This document shows, in pieces, positions 24,782 through 33,417 of a stretch of 64,000 nt of DNA. Position 1 is the first letter of the stretch; every line of letters begins with the position of its first letter. This DNA is from Streptomyces sp. A2-16 (GTDB lineage Bacteria; Actinomycetota; Actinomycetes; Streptomycetales; Streptomycetaceae): contig NZ_CP063808.1 of the NCBI RefSeq assembly GCF_018128905.1, forward strand, positions 9,701,519 through 9,765,518, given 5' to 3'. The notes under the pieces were generated by a model. It was not told the origin of the DNA, did not search any database, and was given only the letters and a program-made list of their open reading frames with translations. The translations under genes were made by a program, and so were the position numbers.

Positions 24782-24892
24782 ACCCGGCATCTGATCGACT
24801 GCTGCGCACTCGGTGCCGACATGGCCAAAAGCTCGTACACACCCTGGGAAACGGGTGGACGCCGAGGGCACCTGTCGGACAGCCTGACCTGC

Positions 24893-25759
24893 GTGCCGAC
24901 TCCTTCTCTCACCGCTCTCCCCATCCGTCGTCTGACGCTGCGCGATCTCACCGCCTGCGCCGACCTGTCCGAGGATCGGGGGTGGCCGCGCGAGGAGCAC
25001 AAGTGGGGCCTCCTCCTCGCGGCGGGCAAGGGCTACGGCATCGACGATCCCGACGGAGGCCTCGTCACCGCCTGTGTGGTCACCGAGTACGGCCCATACA
25101 GCGAGCCCGACCTGGGAGCGATCGGGATGGTGCTGGTTGCCGAACGGCACGCTCGACAGGGCATCGGCCGTCGGCTCATGCATCACATTCTCTCCGCGAT
25201 GGGCACCACCCCGCTGACTCTGCATGCGACGCCCTATGGACGCCCGCTCTACGAGGAACTGGGCTTCAAGGTCATCGGGCGGGCAGAGATGCTCCGCGGA
25301 CACTTCACTCCGGGCGGCCCCTCGCCGGCGGTGAGCACGCGTGCGGCCACCGCAGATGACCTCTCCGCGATCCTCAGCCTCGACGAGGAGGTGCTCGGTA
25401 CGGATCGCACGCACCTCATCACCCGGCTGCCCGCCTTCGCCGACCAGTTCCGCGTCGCCGAGGAGAGCGGGCGGATCATCGGTTACGCGGCCGCCTGGCC
25501 CAACATGGACACCCATGTCGTGGGCCCGCTGATCGCCCGTGACACCGAGACGGCCCAGGCACTGCTCACCTCGCTCGCCGCAGGCACCGACCGTCCCCTG
25601 CGCACCGACATCGACGTACGACACGAAGAGCTTCGGGCATGGGCCAGGGAACGCCGGCTGGAATCGGTGGCCCACAACTCGGTCATGACGTACGGCATCC
25701 CGGAGCTGCCGGGCGACTGGAGTCGGCGGTTCGCTCCGCTGACGGTGGCGGCGCTCTGA
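24893..25759 (+). CDS. Two-domain GNAT acetyltransferase
   Basis: This protein of about 288 residues has a classic N-terminal GNAT domain: ACADLSEDRGWPREEHKWGL, then IGMVLVAERHARQGIGRRLM as the acetyl-CoA loop, and YGRPLYEELGFKVIGRAEM. A second domain (VSTRAATADDLSAILSLDEE to RRFAPLTVAAL) resembles the acetyltransferase-like C-terminal domain common in Streptomyces. The start is uncertain: GTG 24893 gives the normal domain boundary, ATG 24821 adds 24 residues without homologous features, and neither has a good ribosome site. The substrate is unknown. A hairpin terminator separates it from the convergent MFS gene. Confidence 0.82.
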   Translation: MPTPSLTALPIRRLTLRDLTACADLSEDRGWPREEHKWGLLLAAGKGYGIDDPDGGLVTACVVTEYGPYSEPDLGAIGMVLVAERHARQGIGRRLMHHILSAMGTTPLTLHATPYGRPLYEELGFKVIGRAEMLRGHFTPGGPSPAVSTRAATADDLSAILSLDEEVLGTDRTHLITRLPAFADQFRVAEESGRIIGYAAAWPNMDTHVVGPLIARDTETAQALLTSLAAGTDRPLRTDIDVRHEELRAWARERRLESVAHNSVMTYGIPELPGDWSRRFAPLTVAAL

Positions 25760-25772
25760 GACCCACCTGCAC

Positions 25773-25813
25773 GAAGGCGCCGGCGCCCCGGACTTCGGGG
25801 AACCGGCGCCTTC
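25773..25813. terminator. Bidirectional terminator, acetyltransferase / MFS
   Basis: GAAGGCGCCGG (25773-25783) pairs with CCGGCGCCTTC (25803-25813). The inner CCCCGGACTTCGGGG extends the stem. It lies between convergent genes. Confidence 0.82.
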
Positions 25814-25847
25814 ATCGAGCCCGTCCACGGGCGACGCGGTTTCTGTT

Positions 25848-27056
25848 TCAGTGGTGCAGCACGGTCCGCTGGTCTGCGGGCGTCGCCCCTGCGATCACGG
25901 TGCTGCGAGCACTGTCACGGCGCTCCAGCCCGGCCGAGAGGAACGCGAGGAGCAGAGCCCCCGTGGCCAGGGCGGCGCCCACCCAGTTGGGGGCGGTGTA
26001 GCCGAAGCCGGCGGAGATCACCAGGCCGCCGAGCCAGGCGGAGAGGGCGTTGCCGAGGTTGAAGGCACCGATGTTGACGGCCGAGGCGAGCGTCGGAGCG
26101 TCGTGTGCCTGGTCGAGGACCCTCTTCTGGAGCGGCGGCACCGATGCGAAGCCCAGGGCCCCGATGAGGGCGATCGTGACACCGGCCAGCACCTTGTGGT
26201 GCGCGGTGAACGTGAACAGCGCGAGTACGACGGCCAGGGCGCCCAGGGAGACGTACAGCATGGGCATCAGGGCCCGGTCGGCGTACTTCCCGCCGACGAG
26301 GTTGCCGCCGACCATTCCGAGGCCGAAGAGAACCAGCAGCCAGGTCACCGAGCCGTCGGCGAAGCCTGCCACGTGGGTCATCATCGGCGCAATGTAGGTG
26401 ATGGCGGCGAAGACACCGCCGAAGCCGAGGACGGTCATCGCCATGGCGAGCAGCACCTGGGCGTTCTTGAACGCGGCCAGTTCATGGCGCAGGCGCACGC
26501 CCTGGGGCCGGGGCATCTCGGGGACGAGCCTGGCGATGCCGATCAGGCCGATGACACCGAGGGCCGCGACGATCGTGAAGGTGAGACGCCAGCCGGCCCC
26601 CTGGCCGATCAGTGTGCCGAGCGGGACGCCGACGACATTGGCGACGGTCAGGCCGGTGAACATCATCGCGATGGCTCCGGCCTTCTTGTCAGGGGCCACC
26701 AGGTCGGCGGCGACGACCGAGCCGATCCCGAAGAAGGCTCCGTGGGCGAGAGAGGCGACCACACGGCCGATCAGCATGACGGAGAAGACCGGGGCGAGGG
26801 CCGAGAGCAGGTTGCCGACGATGAAGAGCCCCATCAGCAACATCAGCATCCGCTTGCGGGAGATCTTGGTGCCGAGGGCGGTCATCAGCGGGGCACCGAG
26901 CATGACGCCGAGCGCATAGCCGGTGACCAGGAAGCCGGCGGTGGGGATGGAGACCCCGAAGTCGCCCGCGACCTCGGGCAGCAGCCCCATGATCACGAAC
27001 TCGGTCGTTCCGATTCCGAAGGCCCCGATCGCGAGAGCCAGAAGCGCGAGCGGCAT
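25848..27056 (-). CDS. MFS efflux transporter, AraJ/YdhP-like
   Basis: This protein of about 402 residues has twelve predicted helices. The signature N-terminus LLALAIGAFGIGTTEFVIMG and the loop LMTALGTKISRKRML are typical of the DHA1-type AraJ/YdhP pumps for sugars, purines or drugs. ATG 27056 gives the usual length; upstream in-frame GTG and ATG codons lie within the regulatory region. Repeated TTGCA elements in the upstream gap suggest control by a MarR- or GntR-type regulator not encoded here. It is divergent from a small acetyltransferase and convergent with the two-domain GNAT gene. Confidence 0.88.
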   Translation of the reverse strand: MPLALLALAIGAFGIGTTEFVIMGLLPEVAGDFGVSIPTAGFLVTGYALGVMLGAPLMTALGTKISRKRMLMLLMGLFIVGNLLSALAPVFSVMLIGRVVASLAHGAFFGIGSVVAADLVAPDKKAGAIAMMFTGLTVANVVGVPLGTLIGQGAGWRLTFTIVAALGVIGLIGIARLVPEMPRPQGVRLRHELAAFKNAQVLLAMAMTVLGFGGVFAAITYIAPMMTHVAGFADGSVTWLLVLFGLGMVGGNLVGGKYADRALMPMLYVSLGALAVVLALFTFTAHHKVLAGVTIALIGALGFASVPPLQKRVLDQAHDAPTLASAVNIGAFNLGNALSAWLGGLVISAGFGYTAPNWVGAALATGALLLAFLSAGLERRDSARSTVIAGATPADQRTVLHH

Positions 27057-27078
27057 GGGGGGTGACACCTTCCCAGAA

Positions 27079-27135
27079 GATTGCAGGAGCATGTTGCGCA
27101 CTCTCACAATAATTGCAGACGCGCTATACATGCAA
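27079..27135. promoter_or_regulatory. TTGCA/TGCAA repeats upstream of the MFS pump
   Basis: ATTGCAG occurs at about 27080 and 27113. The second copy forms a dyad with TGCAAG near 27131 across 13 bases. The spacing resembles dimeric repressor sites in divergent pump promoters. The binding protein is unknown. Confidence 0.35.
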
Positions 27136-27199
27136 GCGAAGGTAATACCGGTTCGCTCCTCACCGACTTCGGCCGCACCCCCTCGCGTAGGGTGCCGCC

Positions 27200-27652
27200 A
27201 TGGGAGATCTTGAAATTCGGCCCGCCACCACGGACGACATCTCCGCGATCGTCGGCATGCTCGCCGACGACCCCTTGGGCGCCCAGCGTGAGTCCCCGGA
27301 CGATCTGGACCCCTATCTGGCCGCGCTGGAACGCCTCTCCCACGACCCGAACCAGCATCTGGTCGTCGCCACACGGGAGGATCGCGTGGTCGGAACGCTT
27401 CAGCTCACCATCGTTCCGGGGCTGTCCCGGCGCGGTGCCACCAGGTCGATCATCGAAGGGGTGCGCATCCACGCCGATGAGCGTGGCTCTGGACTCGGGT
27501 CCCGCCTCATCGAGTGGGCGATCGAGGAATCCCGGCGTCAGAGCTGCCAGTTGGTGCAGCTGACGTCGGACAACACACGCACGGACGCCCACCGCTTCTA
27601 CGAGCGGCTCGGGTTCACGGCTTCCCATGTGGGCTTCAAGCTGGTCCTGTGA
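27200..27652 (+). CDS. GNAT-family N-acetyltransferase
   Basis: This 150-residue single GNAT domain starts MGDLEIRPATTDDISAIVGM. The acetyl-CoA motif reads IIEGVRIHADERGSGLGSRL, and the C-terminus has TDAHRFYERLGFTASHVGFK, a strongly conserved GNAT end. ATG 27200 is well placed. It is divergent from the MFS pump and might share its regulation, which would fit a resistance or detoxification pair, but that is inference only. The gene ends in a parS-centred palindrome shared with the convergent serine hydrolase. Confidence 0.9.
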   Translation: MGDLEIRPATTDDISAIVGMLADDPLGAQRESPDDLDPYLAALERLSHDPNQHLVVATREDRVVGTLQLTIVPGLSRRGATRSIIEGVRIHADERGSGLGSRLIEWAIEESRRQSCQLVQLTSDNTRTDAHRFYERLGFTASHVGFKLVL

Positions 27653-27722
27653 TCCCGCGAGGGCCGACTCACACGGTCCCCGGGGGCCGGCTCGCTCGTT
27701 GCACAGGTTCGCCGTACAGGAA

Positions 27723-27752
27723 GGCGCCTTGTTTCACGTGAAACAAGGCGCC
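27723..27752. terminator. 30-bp perfect palindrome centred on parS, bidirectional terminator
   Basis: GGCGCCTT and AAGGCGCC flank parS exactly, so 27723-27737 is the reverse complement of 27738-27752. It lies between the convergent acetyltransferase and serine hydrolase stops. Confidence 0.75.
27731..27744. other. parS site inside a convergent terminator
   Basis: Perfect GTTTCACGTGAAAC at the centre of the palindrome 27723-27752. Confidence 0.95.
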
Positions 27753-27779
27753 GCTCACCGGGGTCGACCGAGGGGACGC

Positions 27780-29165
27780 CTAGCCGATGCCTCGCCATCC
27801 CGCCGGGTCCACTCCGCCGGGTACGGAAGACCCCTCGTCGTACGGCTGGCGGGTGAACACGAACGAGCCGAGGTCCAGGTGGTCCACGGACCCGTCAGGC
27901 CGCCGTACGGCCTTCAGTCGCTCCCCTTGGAAGTAGCCCTCCAGACCGGTCCAGGTGCCGTCACCGTTGGCCCGGAATCGCGAGCGCCGACCTGCACCGG
28001 ACAAGGGCTCCAGCGAGGCGAGCCCGTCCGCTGTCAGCCGTAGGGCGAATCCGTTCGTTCCCCAGTACCACTGACCCGCCAACTCCAGTGCGGGCGAGTC
28101 CGCTTCGCGCATCGGACGCCACGGCTCGGGGATCCGGGGTTCGGCCTCGGCGACGATCCGTACGAGATCGGCCCCCACGGCGGACAGCAGAGGGCCGGAG
28201 GTGCAGTTGGCCAGCACGACCGCGGCGACATCGTCCGCCACACCGATCGTGAGGTTGGCGAGGAAGCCCGGCAGCGAGCCCGAATGGCCCACGAGCAGCC
28301 GCCCGTCACGGTGCTGGATCTGCAACCCGAGGCCGTACGTGGCACCGTCGGCGAGCTCCCCCGTCCCGGCCGGTGCCGCGGGTGTGCGCATCTCCCGCAC
28401 GGTCTCCGCGGACAGCACCCGTTCGTCCCCGTTCGCCAGGAAGACCGCGAAGCGCGCCAAGTCCGCTGCGGTGGACCAGAGTTGGCCCGCAGAAGCCATC
28501 CGGCCGAGGTCCTCGGAAGGCTCGGGCAGCATCACATCGGCCCACGGATGGACCGCCCAGCCACCCGCATGCGGCGCCTCAGGATGGACGCTCGTGCGGT
28601 CGAGCCCCAGAGGTGCGAGCACTTCACGCTGGAGTACTTCCTCCCACGGAGCCCCGCGCAGCTTCTCGACGAGTACGCCCAGCAGGGTGTAGCCGGGGTT
28701 CGAGTAGTGGAAACGGCGGCCTGCCGGATGCAGGAAGGGCTGCTCACCCAGCACGTCGGTGAGTTCGGGACGCAGATCTCCGGAGGTGCGTTCCCACCAG
28801 GGCGCCGGGGACTCGGCCGCCAATCCACCGGTGTGAGCGAGGAGTTCAGCGACGGTGGCCTCCCCCGCTCCCGTGCCGGGCACGTGCTTCTCCAACGGGT
28901 CGCCGAGGTCGAGCAGCCCCTCGTCACGCAGTCGCAGCACCAGGACCGCGGTGAACGTCTTGGTGATCGAGCCGATGCGGTACTGCACGTTCTCGTCCGG
29001 GCCGTGCCCGTCCACACACGTGCGCGCACCGTGCCACACGATCTGTCCGTCCCGTACGACCGCCCCGACCAGTGAAGGCGCCCGGCCTTCTGTCTGGGCC
29101 ACGGCGATCCGGTGCAGCAGCGCCCGGCGCGTAACTGGGAGCAGCTCTTCCTGAGAAGTCGTCAT
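27780..29165 (-). CDS. Serine hydrolase, class C beta-lactamase/D-peptidase family
   Basis: This 461-residue protein starts MTTSQEELLPVTRRALLHRI at ATG 29165 behind a GGGGG tract. The active-site SxxK is SITK in YRIGSITKTFTAVLVLRL, the second motif is YSNPGYTLLG (YxN), and the third is HSGSLPGFLANL (HxG). There is no obvious signal peptide, so it is probably cytoplasmic, unlike true beta-lactamases. The C-terminal 100 residues form an extra domain (ELAGQWYWGTNGFALRLTAD). Likely activities are esterase, D-aminopeptidase or similar. It converges on the acetyltransferase and runs codirectionally with dnaB, 79 bases downstream of it. Confidence 0.88.
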   Translation of the reverse strand: MTTSQEELLPVTRRALLHRIAVAQTEGRAPSLVGAVVRDGQIVWHGARTCVDGHGPDENVQYRIGSITKTFTAVLVLRLRDEGLLDLGDPLEKHVPGTGAGEATVAELLAHTGGLAAESPAPWWERTSGDLRPELTDVLGEQPFLHPAGRRFHYSNPGYTLLGVLVEKLRGAPWEEVLQREVLAPLGLDRTSVHPEAPHAGGWAVHPWADVMLPEPSEDLGRMASAGQLWSTAADLARFAVFLANGDERVLSAETVREMRTPAAPAGTGELADGATYGLGLQIQHRDGRLLVGHSGSLPGFLANLTIGVADDVAAVVLANCTSGPLLSAVGADLVRIVAEAEPRIPEPWRPMREADSPALELAGQWYWGTNGFALRLTADGLASLEPLSGAGRRSRFRANGDGTWTGLEGYFQGERLKAVRRPDGSVDHLDLGSFVFTRQPYDEGSSVPGGVDPAGWRGIG

Positions 29166-29244
29166 GCCCCCAGTCCATCCCGCGGGGGACGCGGACGTCG
29201 ACTTCTTTTGCCCTGACCAGCGCGATGCGGAGAGGGCACGGACA

Positions 29245-30723
29245 TCAGGTCTGCGCCATGTCCACAAAGCGCGAGTAGTGGCCCTGGAAAGCGACAGTGA
29301 TCGTCGCCGTAGGGCCATTACGGTGCTTGCCCACGATGATGTCCGCCTCACCGGCGCGCGGTGACTCCTTCTCGTACGCGTCCTCGCGGTGCAGAAGGAT
29401 CACCATGTCGGCGTCCTGCTCGATGGAGCCGGACTCACGCAGGTCGGACACCATGGGCTTCTTGTCCGTGCGCTGCTCGGGACCACGGTTGAGCTGCGAG
29501 AGCGCGATCACCGGGACCTCCAGCTCCTTGGCCAGAAGCTTGAGGTTACGGGACATGTCCGAGACCTCCTGCTGACGGCTCTCGGAGCGCTTGGAGCCAC
29601 CGGCCTGCATCAGCTGCAGATAGTCGATGATCACGAGCTTGATGTCATTGCGCTGCTTCAGTCGCCGGCACTTCGCCCGGATCTCCATCATCGACAGGTT
29701 CGGGGAGTCGTCGATGTAGAGCGGCGCGGAGGACACCTCGGGCATCCTGCGCGCCAACCGGGTCCAGTCCTCGTCCGTCATGGTGCCCGAACGCATGTGG
29801 TGCAGGGCCACCCGCGCCTCGGCCGACAGCAGACGCATCGCGATCTCGTTGCGCCCCATCTCAAGGGAGAAGATGACGCTGGCCAGGTTGTGCTTGATCG
29901 AGGCCGCGCGAGCGAAGTCCAGTGCGAGGGTGGACTTTCCCATGGCGGGACGGGCCGCGATGACGATCATCTGGCCCGGGTGGAGGCCATTGGTGAGCGA
30001 ATCGAGGTCGGTGAAACCGGTCGGCACACCGGTCATCTCACCGCTGCGCGAGCCGATCGCCTCGATCTCGTCGAGCGCGCCCTCCATGATGTCGCCGAGC
30101 GGCAGATAGTCCTCGCTGGTGCGCTGCTCGGTGACCGCGTAGATCTCGGCCTGGGCGCGGTTGACGATCTCGTCGACGTCGTCGTCGGCCGCGTATCCCA
30201 TCTGCGTGATACGCGTCCCCGCCTCGACCAGGCGCCGCAGGACTGCCCGTTCGTGGACGATCTCCGCGTAGTACTCCGCGTTCGCCGCCGTCGGAACGGT
30301 CTGGACGAGGGTGTGCAGATACGATGCACCGCCGACCTTGTTGATCTCACCGCGCTTGGTGAGCTCGGCGGCGATCGTGATGGGGTCGGCCGGCTCGCCC
30401 TTGGCGTAGACGTCCAGGATCGCCTGGAAGATCGTCTCGTGGGCGGGCTTGTAGAAGTCATGGCCCTTGATGACCTCGACGACATCCGCGATGGCGTCCT
30501 TGGACAGGAGCATGCCGCCGAGGACGGACTGCTCGGCGTCCAGGTCCTGGGGCGGCACACGCTCGAAGGCGGTACCTCCGCCGTCCCACTCGCCGCTGTC
30601 CCTGCCGCGGTCGTGCTGCTCGTCCCGCCCCCGGCCCCCGTCGCCGCGGCGACGCGAGGAAGGCAGACGATCACTGGGACCGCTGTCGGCCCACGGGTCG
30701 TCCAAGGGCTCGGAAATACTCAC
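29245..30723 (-). CDS. dnaB: Replicative DNA helicase DnaB
   Basis: This 492-residue hexameric 5'-3' helicase unwinds the chromosome fork. GTG 30723 follows GGGAGGAGG. An acidic, charged N-terminal tail precedes the primase-interaction domain (RVPPQDLDAEQSVLGGMLLS). The RecA-like domain has Walker A ARPAMGKST (about residue 261), Walker B LVIIDYLQLM, and the downstream segment ALSQLNRGPEQRTDKKPMVS. There is no intein, unlike many mycobacterial dnaB genes. The 450-base region upstream is rich in DnaA-box-like sequences, which suggests a regulatory link to the initiator. Confidence 0.97.
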   Translation of the reverse strand: MSISEPLDDPWADSGPSDRLPSSRRRGDGGRGRDEQHDRGRDSGEWDGGGTAFERVPPQDLDAEQSVLGGMLLSKDAIADVVEVIKGHDFYKPAHETIFQAILDVYAKGEPADPITIAAELTKRGEINKVGGASYLHTLVQTVPTAANAEYYAEIVHERAVLRRLVEAGTRITQMGYAADDDVDEIVNRAQAEIYAVTEQRTSEDYLPLGDIMEGALDEIEAIGSRSGEMTGVPTGFTDLDSLTNGLHPGQMIVIAARPAMGKSTLALDFARAASIKHNLASVIFSLEMGRNEIAMRLLSAEARVALHHMRSGTMTDEDWTRLARRMPEVSSAPLYIDDSPNLSMMEIRAKCRRLKQRNDIKLVIIDYLQLMQAGGSKRSESRQQEVSDMSRNLKLLAKELEVPVIALSQLNRGPEQRTDKKPMVSDLRESGSIEQDADMVILLHREDAYEKESPRAGEADIIVGKHRNGPTATITVAFQGHYSRFVDMAQT

Positions 30724-30905
30724 CGAGCCACCTCCTCCCGTCCGCCGAGCGGACCTCGCCGTGCTTCTCAGTTCTACGGCACGGCACTGACAAATGAGAC
30801 GCCCAACTCCGGTTCTGGCGCGTCGGTTTTGTGATGGTTTCCCAGCCGACACACGGAGCGGGCGCCGGACCACGGTAGGCCCGCGGGCACCGTCAGCCAA
30901 TCTGG

Positions 30906-31168
30906 TTATCCACAGGCCATGTGGACGACGGCCCGGATGCTGTGGAGAACTCCGCAAAACCTGTGCACGACCCGGTGGACAGCCCTGTGAACAAGCCCTG
31001 CCCTCATCTCAGAGAAGTGCTCTGAACTGCGACTTCGCCGTCCACCGGCTGTGCAGAAGAAAAACTTTCCCGGTCGGCTCAAGATCAGTTCGAACTGTAC
31101 ACAGCTACGCACACCCCTTGAACACAAGTAAGGGTCTAAAGCCAATTGCATCTCTTACCTGTGGACGA
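30906..31168. promoter_or_regulatory. Cluster of DnaA-box-like sequences between dnaB and the MATE gene
   Basis: The 459-base divergent gap has TTATCCACA (30906-30914, perfect). Reading the other strand there are 8/9 matches to TTATCCACA or TTGTCCACA at 30920-30928 (TCGTCCACA), 30941-30949 (TTCTCCACA), 30986-30994 (TTGTTCACA) and 31160-31168 (TCGTCCACA). Weaker 7/9 copies lie near 30963 and 31050. No RNA gene was seen. Binding by DnaA is inference. Confidence 0.6.
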
Positions 31169-31182
31169 TTAGATTGGTGCAC

Positions 31183-32520
31183 ATGACACAGGCGTCCGCG
31201 ACCACCAAAGCCACCCGGCGACAGCATGACCGCGAGATCGTCGCGCTCGCCGTTCCGGCCTTCGGCGCGCTTGTCGCCGAGCCACTTTTCGTCCTGGCCG
31301 ACAGCGCGATCGTCGGCCATCTGGGCACCGCCCAACTGGCCGGTCTCGGTATCGCCTCGGCCCTTCTCACGACAGCCGTCAGCGTCTTCGTCTTCCTCGC
31401 CTACGCCACCACCGCCGCTGTCGCCCGTCGCGTGGGAGCCGGCGATCTCCAGGCCGCCATCCGCCAGGGCATGGACGGCATCTGGCTGGCCCTGCTGCTC
31501 GGCGCCGCCGTCATCGCCGTCGTCCTGCCCACCGCTCCGTCGATCGTGGAACTCTTCGGTGCGTCCGACACCGCTGGTCCCTACGCGACCACCTATCTTC
31601 GGATCTCAGCCCTCGGCATCCCGGCCATGCTCGTGGTGCTCGCTTCGACCGGGGTACTTCGCGGGCTGCAGGACACCAGAACACCGCTCTACGTCGCCGT
31701 TGCCGGCTTCGTGGCCAATGCCGTCCTCAACGTGGGCCTCGTCTATGGCGCCGACCTCGGCATTGCGGGCTCCGCCTGGGGCACAGTCATTGCCCAGTGC
31801 GGCATGGCCGCCGCCTATCTGGTGGTCGTCGTCCGTGGAGCCAGCAGGCACGGCGCCTCCTTGCGCCCTGATGCCGCAGGGATCCGGGCTTCCGCACAAG
31901 CCGGCGTCCCTCTGTTGGTCCGTACGCTGTCCCTGAGGGCGATCCTGATGATCGCCACAGCCGTCGCAGCGCGTCTCGGTGACGCCGATATCGCCGCCCA
32001 CCAGATCATCCTGTCCCTGTGGAGCCTGCTCGCCTTCGCACTGGACGCCATCGCCATCGCCGGGCAGGCCATCATCGGGCGCTACCTGGGCGCCGGCGAC
32101 ACCAATGGCGCACGCCAGGCATGTCGTCGAATGGTGGAGTGGGGCATCGCCGTCGGAGTCGCTCTCGGTGTACTGGTCGTACTCTCCCGACCGTTGTTCC
32201 TCCCCCTGTTCACCGGTGACTCCATGGTCAAGGACGCCGCCCTGCCCGCCCTGGTGATCGTGGCGCTCTCCCAGCCGATCTGCGGTGTCGTCTTCGTCCT
32301 GGACGGTGTTCTGATGGGAGCGGGTGATGGGCCCTATCTCGCCTGGGCCATGGTGATCACCCTGGCAGTCTTCGCCCCGATCGCGCTGCTCGTGCCCACG
32401 CTGGGCGGCGGTCTCACCGCACTGTGGGCAGCGATGACCCTGATGATGGTGATCCGCATGCTGACGCTCTGGCTGCGCACCCGCTCAGGCAACTGGCTCG
32501 TCACCGGCGCGACCCGCTGA
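31183..32520 (+). CDS. MATE-family efflux transporter
   Basis: This protein of about 445 residues has twelve helices and the MATE/DinF pattern: EIVALAVPAFGALVAEPLFV and LADSAIVGHLGTAQLAGLGI in the first repeat, and GVPLLVRTLSLRAILMIATA in the second. It would export cationic drugs or metabolites using a Na+ or H+ gradient. ATG 31183 is chosen over the in-frame TTG 31174 and GTG 31177. It is divergent from dnaB across the DnaA-box-rich region. Two parS sites follow its stop almost immediately. Confidence 0.9.
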   Translation: MTQASATTKATRRQHDREIVALAVPAFGALVAEPLFVLADSAIVGHLGTAQLAGLGIASALLTTAVSVFVFLAYATTAAVARRVGAGDLQAAIRQGMDGIWLALLLGAAVIAVVLPTAPSIVELFGASDTAGPYATTYLRISALGIPAMLVVLASTGVLRGLQDTRTPLYVAVAGFVANAVLNVGLVYGADLGIAGSAWGTVIAQCGMAAAYLVVVVRGASRHGASLRPDAAGIRASAQAGVPLLVRTLSLRAILMIATAVAARLGDADIAAHQIILSLWSLLAFALDAIAIAGQAIIGRYLGAGDTNGARQACRRMVEWGIAVGVALGVLVVLSRPLFLPLFTGDSMVKDAALPALVIVALSQPICGVVFVLDGVLMGAGDGPYLAWAMVITLAVFAPIALLVPTLGGGLTALWAAMTLMMVIRMLTLWLRTRSGNWLVTGATR

Positions 32521-32522
32521 CC

Positions 32523-32536
32523 GTTTCACGTGAAAC
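32523..32536. other. parS site, first of a pair after the MATE gene
   Basis: Perfect GTTTCACGTGAAAC starting three bases after the MATE stop codon. It pairs with the parS at 32552, 29 bases start to start. Confidence 0.95.
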
Positions 32537-32551
32537 ATCGTGGGCCGCCCC

Positions 32552-32565
32552 GTTTCACGTGAAAC
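32552..32565. other. parS site, second of a pair after the MATE gene
   Basis: Perfect GTTTCACGTGAAAC in the convergent MATE/rplI gap. Confidence 0.95.
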
Positions 32566-32596
32566 ACCGCGAGCTCCACCAGCTTTTTCGGCATGC

Positions 32597-32632
32597 GAGA
32601 GGGGCCGCACCTCGATGGGTACGGCCCCTCTC
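32597..32632. terminator. Terminator of the rpsF-ssb-rpsR-rplI operon
   Basis: GAGAGGGGCCG (32597-32607) pairs with CGGCCCCTCTC (32622-32632) around a 14-base loop, 27 bases after the rplI stop. It can also serve the convergent MATE gene. Confidence 0.82.
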
Positions 32633-32658
32633 TCTACTGCTCAAGCCAGACGCAGCGA

Positions 32659-33105
32659 TCAGGCCGCGACGACCTCGATGTTGACCTTGGCGGCAACCTC
32701 GGGGTGCAGACGCACGGACGTCTCGTGGGCGCCCAGGGTCTTGATCGGCGAACCCAGCTCGATGCGGCGCTTGTCGACCTCGGGGCCACCGGAAGCCTTG
32801 ATCGCGGAAGCGATGTCGGCCGGGGTGACGGAACCGAAGAGACGACCGGCGTCGCCCGAGCGGACGGCCAGGCGGACCTTGACGCCCTCGAGCTGGGCCT
32901 TCACCTGGTTGGCCTGCTCGATGGTCTGGATCTCGTGGATCTTGCGAGCACGACGAATCTGCTCGACGTCCTTCTCGCCGCCCTTGGTCCAGCGGATCGC
33001 AAAGTTCCGCGGGATCAGGTAGTTGCGAGCGTAACCGTCCTTGACGTCGACGACGTCGCCCGCGGCACCGAGGCCGGAGACCTCGTGGGTGAGGATGATC
33101 TTCAT
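32659..33105 (-). CDS. rplI: 50S ribosomal protein L9
   Basis: This 148-residue protein starts MKIILTHEVSGLGAAGDVVD at ATG 33105. The N-terminal rRNA-binding domain has VKDGYARNYLIPRNFA, the long central helix spans DVEQIRRARKIHEIQTIEQA, and the C-terminal domain ends KVNIEVVAA. It binds domain V of 23S rRNA near the L1 stalk. It is the last gene of rpsF-ssb-rpsR-rplI, with 18 bases after rpsR, followed by a strong hairpin. The length is normal. Confidence 0.98.
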   Translation of the reverse strand: MKIILTHEVSGLGAAGDVVDVKDGYARNYLIPRNFAIRWTKGGEKDVEQIRRARKIHEIQTIEQANQVKAQLEGVKVRLAVRSGDAGRLFGSVTPADIASAIKASGGPEVDKRRIELGSPIKTLGAHETSVRLHPEVAAKVNIEVVAA

Positions 33106-33123
33106 TAGTCGGTCACCCTTCCC

Positions 33124-33360
33124 TTATCGCGCGGTGGAGGTGTAGGGCAGCAGCGCCATCTCACGGCTGTTCTTGACGGCCGTGGCGACGTCACGCTGGT
33201 GCTGCGTGCAGTTGCCGGTCACGCGGCGGGCACGGATCTTGCCGCGGTCGGAAATGAACTTCCGCAGCATGTTCGTGTCCTTGTAGTCCACGTACGTGAC
33301 CTTGTCCTTGCAGAAAGCGCAGACCTTCTTCTTAGGCTTGCGCACAGGCGGCTTCGCCAT
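33124..33360 (-). CDS. rpsR: 30S ribosomal protein S18, zinc-ribbon (C+) form
   Basis: This 78-residue protein starts MAKPPVRKPKKKVCAFCKDK. CAFC and the later NCTQHQ keep the cysteine/histidine set of the zinc-binding form; many actinomycetes also carry a cysteine-free paralogue elsewhere, induced in zinc starvation. S18 pairs with S6 on the 30S platform, and rpsF lies in the same operon. ATG 33360 is preceded by AGGAG. The neighbours are ssb and rplI. The length is normal and no defect is visible. Confidence 0.98.
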   Translation of the reverse strand: MAKPPVRKPKKKVCAFCKDKVTYVDYKDTNMLRKFISDRGKIRARRVTGNCTQHQRDVATAVKNSREMALLPYTSTAR

Positions 33361-33417
33361 GGTGTTTCTCCTGTGTGATCAAGAAGTGTGGGTACGACCC
33401 ACCCCTCGGCCCGAGGC

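Noticed and set aside
24689..25828. Upstream extension of the HAD phosphatase frame
   Set aside because: It crosses parS and the opposite-strand acetyltransferase, and the HAD motif begins right after ATG 24688.
27780..29165. Antibiotic-resistance beta-lactamase
   Set aside because: It has the SxxK, YxN and HxG motifs of class C-like hydrolases but no signal peptide, and an extra C-terminal domain; serine hydrolase is the safer call.
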